Positions 60,001 through 64,000 of a stretch of DNA of 64,000 bases are shown here, one piece after another. Within the stretch, counting starts at the first letter, position 1. Each line of letters begins with the position of its first letter. Where the stretch lies: NCBI GenBank assembly GCA_004297765.1, contig SCTZ01000170.1, positions 1 through 64,000 on the forward strand. The letters are read 5' to 3'. The notes under the pieces were generated by a model. That model searched no databases, was not told where the DNA came from, and worked only from the letters and a program-made list of their open reading frames with translations. The position numbers and the translations under genes were made by a program. The stretch is from Chloroflexota bacterium. Lineage in GTDB: Bacteria > Chloroflexota > Dehalococcoidia > FW602-bin16.

Positions 60001-60150
60001 ACGGGGCTTGAGTGCCTATCCGAAAACGAGAGGCGGGGGCTTGAACCTTCGGAGTGGGCAGAATCTGTTCGATGTTGGGGGTGGGGATGCGCCAATCCCC
60101 TCTCCTTTCCGCAGAAGGGAGAGGGCGAGGGTGAGGGTTCGTTTGGTCGA
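60001..60150 (+). repeat. 3' flank of the secreted-protein cassette, copy 1
   Basis: This stretch, with GGGCAGAATCTGT, GGGGATGCGCCAATCCCC and the hairpin CCCTCTCCTTT/AAGGGAGAGGG (60098-60125), closely matches 62857-62998 after the second secreted protein. The hairpin may end transcription. Confidence 0.75.
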
Positions 60151-60254
60151 AGAGGTCAGGGAATACCAAGAACCTCAAGTACTGCGACGAGATAGCGAGG
60201 ATTAGTCCGCTCTGTGATACAATAGCCTCAACGGAACGAGAAGGAGCAGATACC

Positions 60255-60437
60255 ATGCGAGACAGTGATCAGTCAGCCGAACGTCGGGTACCCAAGAAGA
60301 GACCAGTTAGAGCTAAGATTACCCCGGTTGAACCCCAGCCCCTGACTAGCAACGCCGGTATATTCAAGATCATGGGCATTGGCAAGAGCAAGAAGCAGGG
60401 TGGCTATTCTTGGCGGAAGCACGAAATCAGCATTTAG
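60255..60437 (+). CDS. Probable antitoxin of the downstream VapC
   Basis: This 60-residue basic protein starts at ATG 60255 after a GGAG site and ends 6 bases before the VapC gene. It contains ERRVPKKRPVRAKITPVEPQ and IMGIGKSKKQGGYSWRKHEI. It does not match a DNA-binding fold I know, but the position and size are those of a VapB-type antitoxin. The antitoxin call is from gene order only. Confidence 0.55.
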   Translation: MRDSDQSAERRVPKKRPVRAKITPVEPQPLTSNAGIFKIMGIGKSKKQGGYSWRKHEISI

Positions 60438-60443
60438 CCTACG

Positions 60444-60860
60444 GTGCGAGTGCCGCAGTCAATCCTTGAGCGAAGGGTCTTTATTGACACCTCCGCTTTC
60501 TTAGCGATTGTTGATGAGGAGATCAGCAAGCGCTGTGTGAGTGAGAAGTACGGCTTTCTGACTACCCGCTTCGTAGTCGTGGAAACCCACGCTGGGCTGC
60601 TTGGAGCGGTGGGAACGGATGAAGCCCGTGCCTTCATCGAAAGCGGCTTGGAAGAGATTACTGAGGTACCGATAGAAGAAAGCGACTACCAATACGCCAA
60701 GAGGCTCATTCTCGAATATAGGGACAAAGACTATTCCCTTTGTGACGCGATTAGTTTTGCCGTAGTGCAGCGTCTCAGCGTCAGTCTTGCTTTTGCCTTT
60801 GACAGCCACTTCCGCCAGCATGGCTTCTTTACCCCTCTGGATCAACCCCAGTGGCCCTAA
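60444..60860 (+). CDS. vapC: VapC-type PIN-domain ribonuclease toxin
   Basis: This 138-residue protein is a complete PIN domain. The acidic catalytic residues are in RRVFIDTSAFLAIVDEEIS (Asp15), FVVVETHAGLLGAVG (Glu), DYSLCDAISFAVVQRLSV (Asp) and FAFDSHFRQHGFF (Asp). It would cleave RNA when not held by its antitoxin. It follows the small putative antitoxin by 6 bases. Its relative at 53569 is a truncated copy in the matching position of the first cassette. The GTG start has no obvious Shine-Dalgarno, consistent with coupling to the gene before it. Confidence 0.9.
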   Translation: MRVPQSILERRVFIDTSAFLAIVDEEISKRCVSEKYGFLTTRFVVVETHAGLLGAVGTDEARAFIESGLEEITEVPIEESDYQYAKRLILEYRDKDYSLCDAISFAVVQRLSVSLAFAFDSHFRQHGFFTPLDQPQWP

Positions 60861-60891
60861 CCTTCTGCCATTTGGCTCTGCCATCCATCTG

Positions 60892-60920
60892 TTGACAATA
60901 GCAGTCCACCTTACTATCAT
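60892..60920 (+). promoter_or_regulatory. Promoter of small RNA copy 2
   Basis: A perfect TTGACA is followed after 17 bases by TATCAT, matching the copy at 53964-53992. Transcription should start near 60927. Confidence 0.82.
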
Positions 60921-60926
60921 GTCGTT

Positions 60927-61047
60927 GGTCTGCTAGTAAATACCAAAGTTGAGGAAGCGATGATCCCCAGACCTGCAACGTGGTCAGCTCGGCCTTGAGA
61001 AGCGACTGAAGAAAACCGACTCACATACTGGGGGTCGGTTTCTTTTT
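60927..61047 (+). ncRNA. Candidate small RNA or structured leader, copy 2
   Basis: About 121 bases ending in a terminator (AAACCGAC 61013-61020 with GTCGGTTT 61034-61041, then CTTTTT). Conserved blocks with copy 1 are GTTGGTC, GCTAGTAAA, GAAGCG, TGATCCC, GCAACGTGG, CTCGGCC and ACTG. The terminator stems match while their loops differ. The helix GACC/GGTC around TGCAACGT covaries with GGCC/GGCC in copy 1. The RNA ends about 73 bases before the next secreted-protein gene, so it could work as an attenuated leader for that gene or as a free small RNA. Confidence 0.72.
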
Positions 61048-61119
61048 GCGCTAAGAGGCGTGCATTGGTAGGGGACTCTACGTTACCGTACACATCGGAA
61101 CTGCGAGGAGGCAAGCTTC

Positions 61120-62856
61120 GTGGATAAAGTGGTCGAGTGGTTCAATGCGTTGACTGGGAGAGGGGTCCCAACGAAGAGGCTCGTCCTGGTCATGTTGCTC
61201 GCGATAGCGCTGGCGGGATCCGCCTTGGCGCAAGCGGCGGGGGAGTACGTGTTCCTCACGAAGTGGGGCTCCTGGGGCTCTGACAGCGGGCAATTCAAGA
61301 GCCCGCGCGGAATCGCGGTAGACACGGCGGGCAACGTCTATGTCGCCGACTATTATAACCATCGCGTGCAGAAGTTCAGCAGCACGGGAAGCTTTCTGAC
61401 CGCCTGGGGCTCCGAAGGCAGTGGCAACGGACAGTTCAAGGACTCGGCGTGGCCTGCAGTGTCCGGCGCGGGGATCGCAGTGGACGCCGCGGGCAACGTC
61501 TACGTCGTAGACCAGGGGAACAGTCGCGTCCAGAAGTTCACCAGCACAGGGAGCTTCATCACGGCCTGGGGCTCTTTGGGCAGTGGAAACGGACAGTTCG
61601 AGGAGCCGGCGGGAATCGCGGTGGATGCCGCTGGCAATGTCTACGTTTCTGACTGGTGGAACCGTCGCATCCAGAAGTTCACGAGCACAGGGAGCTTTCT
61701 CACTGCCTGGGGCTCCTGGGGCGGCTACAACGGTGAATTCGAGAAACCGTACGGGGTCGCGGTGGACGCCGCTGGCAATGTCTATGTCGCCGACTATTAC
61801 AATACTCGCATTCTGAAGTTCACGAGCACGGGTAGCTTTCTCACTACCTGGGGCTCCTACGGCAGCGGCAACGGACAGTTCTATTGCCCGGCGGGGATCG
61901 CTATGGACGCCGCGGGCAACGTTTATGTCACCGACACTTGCGTCGGTCGCATCCAGAAGTTCAGCAGCACGGGGACCTTTCTCACCGCCTGGGGCTCTCA
62001 AGGAAGTGGCAACGGGCAGTTCAGCTCCCCGGTGGGAATCGCCGTGAACGCCGCGGGCAACGTCTATGTTGTGGACCAGGGGGACAGTCGCATCCAGGTG
62101 TTTTCCTCCACGTCCGCTGTGCCAACGCCCACGCCGACTCCGGTACCAGCCGTGGCCATCCGCAACGTGCACGCCTCGCCCAACCCCTTCAACCCGGCGC
62201 AGGCCGGGACGACCCTGAGCTTCGATCTCACCACCCCTTGTGGCAACACCCTGGCCGCCATTTTCGACATGAATGGGGCGGGCGTGCTGAAATACTGGGC
62301 CCTGGGCGCACGATCGGCAGGCACGCAGAGCGTATCCTGGGACGGCAAGAGCTCGGGTGGCAGTACGCTGGGTGAGGGCATGTACGCCTACTTTGCCGTC
62401 TGCCTAGATGCGGGGGGACAGGCCCTGGCCGTGGGCTACGATCTCCTCAACATCAGCCCGATTATCTCCAACATGACGATCAGTCCAAAGCCGTACTATC
62501 CGCAGGCGGGGAATGCTACCCTTGGCTTCAACCTGTGTCTGGCGAGCAGCGGGTTCACCACCGCGGTGATCATCAACGCTCAAGGTGCGCAGGTAAAGGC
62601 GTTCCCATGGGCGGTTAGTCCGTCCGGGGCAGTCGGCTACAGTTGGGACGGGAAGGACAGTGGGGGGAACGTGGTGCCGAATGGGCGCTACACCTACATA
62701 GTGGCCGCAGTGGATCCCAGCAACATGAGTCAGATGCACGTCGGAGCCATGCTCTTCGACGTGGGCACGCCGATCGGAGCCGGGGCCGCGCAGGCGGAGC
62801 CGTGGGCTCAGGAAGCGATGGAACAACTGCGCGGGGTGGGTGGCGGGGCGCCATGA
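61120..62856 (+). CDS. Secreted NHL-propeller protein with two C-terminal FlgD-Ig domains
   Basis: This 578-residue protein has a signal peptide (RLVLVMLLAIALAGSALAQA), six NHL repeats at about 45-330 (GQFKSPRGIAVDTAGNVYVA, DYYNHRVQKFSSTGSFLTAW and similar), a short Thr/Pro linker (VPTPTPTPVPAV) and two FlgD-Ig repeats (SPNPFNPAQAGTTLSFDLTT; TISPKPYYPQAGNATLGFNL). It ends with PWAQEAMEQLRGVGG, nearly identical to the end of the giant protein at 54592. The GTG start has GAGGAGG 8 bases upstream. The NHL repeats are of the same type as those fused to the membrane glycosyltransferases. A surface binding role is inferred. Confidence 0.9.
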   Translation: MDKVVEWFNALTGRGVPTKRLVLVMLLAIALAGSALAQAAGEYVFLTKWGSWGSDSGQFKSPRGIAVDTAGNVYVADYYNHRVQKFSSTGSFLTAWGSEGSGNGQFKDSAWPAVSGAGIAVDAAGNVYVVDQGNSRVQKFTSTGSFITAWGSLGSGNGQFEEPAGIAVDAAGNVYVSDWWNRRIQKFTSTGSFLTAWGSWGGYNGEFEKPYGVAVDAAGNVYVADYYNTRILKFTSTGSFLTTWGSYGSGNGQFYCPAGIAMDAAGNVYVTDTCVGRIQKFSSTGTFLTAWGSQGSGNGQFSSPVGIAVNAAGNVYVVDQGDSRIQVFSSTSAVPTPTPTPVPAVAIRNVHASPNPFNPAQAGTTLSFDLTTPCGNTLAAIFDMNGAGVLKYWALGARSAGTQSVSWDGKSSGGSTLGEGMYAYFAVCLDAGGQALAVGYDLLNISPIISNMTISPKPYYPQAGNATLGFNLCLASSGFTTAVIINAQGAQVKAFPWAVSPSGAVGYSWDGKDSGGNVVPNGRYTYIVAAVDPSNMSQMHVGAMLFDVGTPIGAGAAQAEPWAQEAMEQLRGVGGGAP

Positions 62857-62951
62857 ACGAGGATTGAGCGCCTATCCAACAACGTAGGGCGAGGGCTTGT
62901 CCCTCCAGGGTGGGCAGAATCTGTGTCCATGTTGGGGGGCGGGGATGCGTC

Positions 62952-63040
62952 AATCCCCTCTCCTTTCCGCAGAAGGGAGAGGGCGAGGATGAGGGTTCAG
63001 CCCCTGACGCCGATGGGTCGCCGTCCGGCATCAATGATGA
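62952..63040. repeat. Half copy of the 5568-5703 element, in the 3' flank of cassette 2
   Basis: AATCCCCTCTCCTTTCCGCA begins an arm like that at 5568-5609, and GGTTCAGCCCCTGACGCCGA with following TGGGTCGCCGTCC matches the complement of the element's right-hand centre. The second arm is absent. The stretch is continuous with the duplicated flank that follows the cassette 2 secreted protein. Confidence 0.7.
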
Positions 63041-63090
63041 CTGGCGAAGCAGATCCAGACGGATGGAGAAGCAATCTCTTACTAGCAAAA

Positions 63091-64000
63091 CTAGTCCAAT
63101 CCGTATACCCGCTGGGCGTTCTCAGCCAGAATCAAACGCTTATCGACGTCCGCGATTGGCAGACTGGTTATCCGCGTTGCCTCCCTGATTGGGTGCAGCC
63201 AGGGGTACTCGGAGCCGAACAGGAGGCGATGCGCCCCAAAGGCACGAATCAGCGCGATTACCTCGTCGTCCGAGAGGGGCTGACGATAGGCGGGTGATGC
63301 GGTGAAAGCTACGGATGTATCGAAATGCACCTGGGAGAAGGCTTGGGCCAACTCGATAGCCTGGTCCCAATAACCGCCGCCGGCGTGGGCGAGCACCACG
63401 CGAAGTCGGGGGAAATCGCGTAGAAGGTCGGCGAACCGCTTGGGCTCGGAATACTCCGGCTGCTGGCCCGTGGCATAGTACCACCCGGTGTGGAAGACCA
63501 CCGGAATGTCATTCTCCTCGGCCCATGTGTACACTGGCCACATGCGGCGGTCACCCGGTGGGAACCTCTGCGCAGCGGGATGCAGCTTGATGCCTCGCGC
63601 CCCCTCGGTGCGTTTGGCTTCAGCCTCCACGATCATGGACTCGACGCCCATCCTGGGGTCTACGCTTACAAAAGGCACAAAAACAGAGTACTCCCGCGCC
63701 ACAGCGCAGACCCAGGCGTTGCGACGTCGTACTCGGGAGACTATCTCGGCATTGATGGCCTGGCATTCTTCGTCCTCATCGCACAGATCCCCCTCGAAAC
63801 CCAGCTTGGACCAGGCGGCCTCGACCATATCACCCACGGGTGTTGCGCCTAGCAGCACACCTCGATCGATGCCCGTCTCTCCCATCAGCGGGAGGAGTTC
63901 CTCAACGGTTCCGGTTAATCCGACGGCCAACCGTCCGAACTGGGCCCCGGTGCCGACGGAAGCCGTAGGGAACGGATGCACGTGAACGTCGATGATCTTG
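63091..64000 (-). CDS. Amidohydrolase (COG2159-like), 5' end cut by the window edge
   Basis: At least 303 residues of a TIM-barrel metal-dependent hydrolase are present. The frame is open to the window end and reads KIIDVHVHPFPT, with the D-x-H-x-H metal motif at its start, so only the first codon or two are probably missing. Further conserved parts are EGARGIKLHPAAQRFPPGD, DIPVVFHTGWYYATG, RVVLAHAGGGYWDQAIELAQ and LLFGSEYPWLHPIREATRI. The family includes decarboxylases and hydrolases of the 2-amino-3-carboxymuconate semialdehyde decarboxylase type; the substrate is unknown. It is convergent with the secreted NHL protein. Confidence 0.9.
   Translation of the reverse strand, partial: KIIDVHVHPFPTASVGTGAQFGRLAVGLTGTVEELLPLMGETGIDRGVLLGATPVGDMVEAAWSKLGFEGDLCDEDEECQAINAEIVSRVRRRNAWVCAVAREYSVFVPFVSVDPRMGVESMIVEAEAKRTEGARGIKLHPAAQRFPPGDRRMWPVYTWAEENDIPVVFHTGWYYATGQQPEYSEPKRFADLLRDFPRLRVVLAHAGGGYWDQAIELAQAFSQVHFDTSVAFTASPAYRQPLSDDEVIALIRAFGAHRLLFGSEYPWLHPIREATRITSLPIADVDKRLILAENAQRVYGLD

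Noticed and set aside
60927-61047. Small SRP RNA (4.5S)
   Set aside because: The size fits, but the invariant GGAAGGAAGCAGCC-type domain IV core is absent in both copies.
61260-62100. Regularly spaced repeats resembling a CRISPR array
   Set aside because: They are about 140-base NHL codon repeats in frame within a protein; there are no short identical repeats with unique spacers and no cas genes.

Overview
This GC-rich window looks like a chromosomal piece of an uncultured, probably anaerobic member of the Chloroflexota. The lineage call is an inference from gene content. It rests on a DUF2298 (YYY-type) membrane protein, an Agl23-type membrane glycosyltransferase with relatives fused to PA14 and NHL domains, and secreted proteins with paired FlgD-like Ig domains. 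A formate dehydrogenase/NfnAB cluster and a CooC-type ATPase suggest one-carbon, possibly Wood-Ljungdahl, metabolism.

Layout. 1-3062: end of a formate dehydrogenase-type molybdoenzyme and the NfnAB flavoprotein pair, closed by a terminator. 3091-9575: accessory region with a beta-carbonic anhydrase, palindromic repeats, a PD-(D/E)XK-like protein, an orphan HTH gene, remnants of a restriction system (including a KilA-N/Res-nuclease chimera), an Mrr nuclease and a DUF421 protein. 10304-17208: a secreted FlgD-Ig protein, HU, a small membrane protein, mutS and a gamma-carbonic anhydrase-like protein. 17282-19737: a SAM-I riboswitch in front of a threonine-synthase-like enzyme, a NIL-domain protein and a ThiS/MoaD-like sulfur carrier with residues after its diglycine; this reads as a methionine/homocysteine sulfur-transfer operon. 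19734-30042: housekeeping genes, mostly on the minus strand (pgk, tpiA, miaA, a DapL-like aminotransferase, hflX, an S41 protease, smpB, tmRNA and cooC). 30239-33728: a minus-strand envelope glycan cluster (GT2, two methyltransferases, a flippase-like protein). 33729-34854: an intact MazEF-like module beside the debris of another. 35021-52496: six tightly packed minus-strand genes for very large membrane proteins (DUF2298, five GT-C enzymes, three with PA14 domains and three with NHL propellers). 52497-63050: repeats, then two parallel cassettes, each made of a VapC gene or remnant, a promoter, a roughly 120-nt RNA ending in a terminator, and a secreted propeller/FlgD-Ig protein. 63091-64000: an amidohydrolase cut by the window edge.

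The strongest candidates for undescribed biology are (1) the two-copy small RNA with a conserved promoter, terminator and a compensatory base change, placed before secreted proteins; (2) the SAM-riboswitch operon pairing a ThrC-like enzyme with a sulfur carrier that appears to need C-terminal processing; and (3) the array of membrane glycosyltransferases fused to PA14 and NHL domains. All functions are read from sequence motifs; no search was run.
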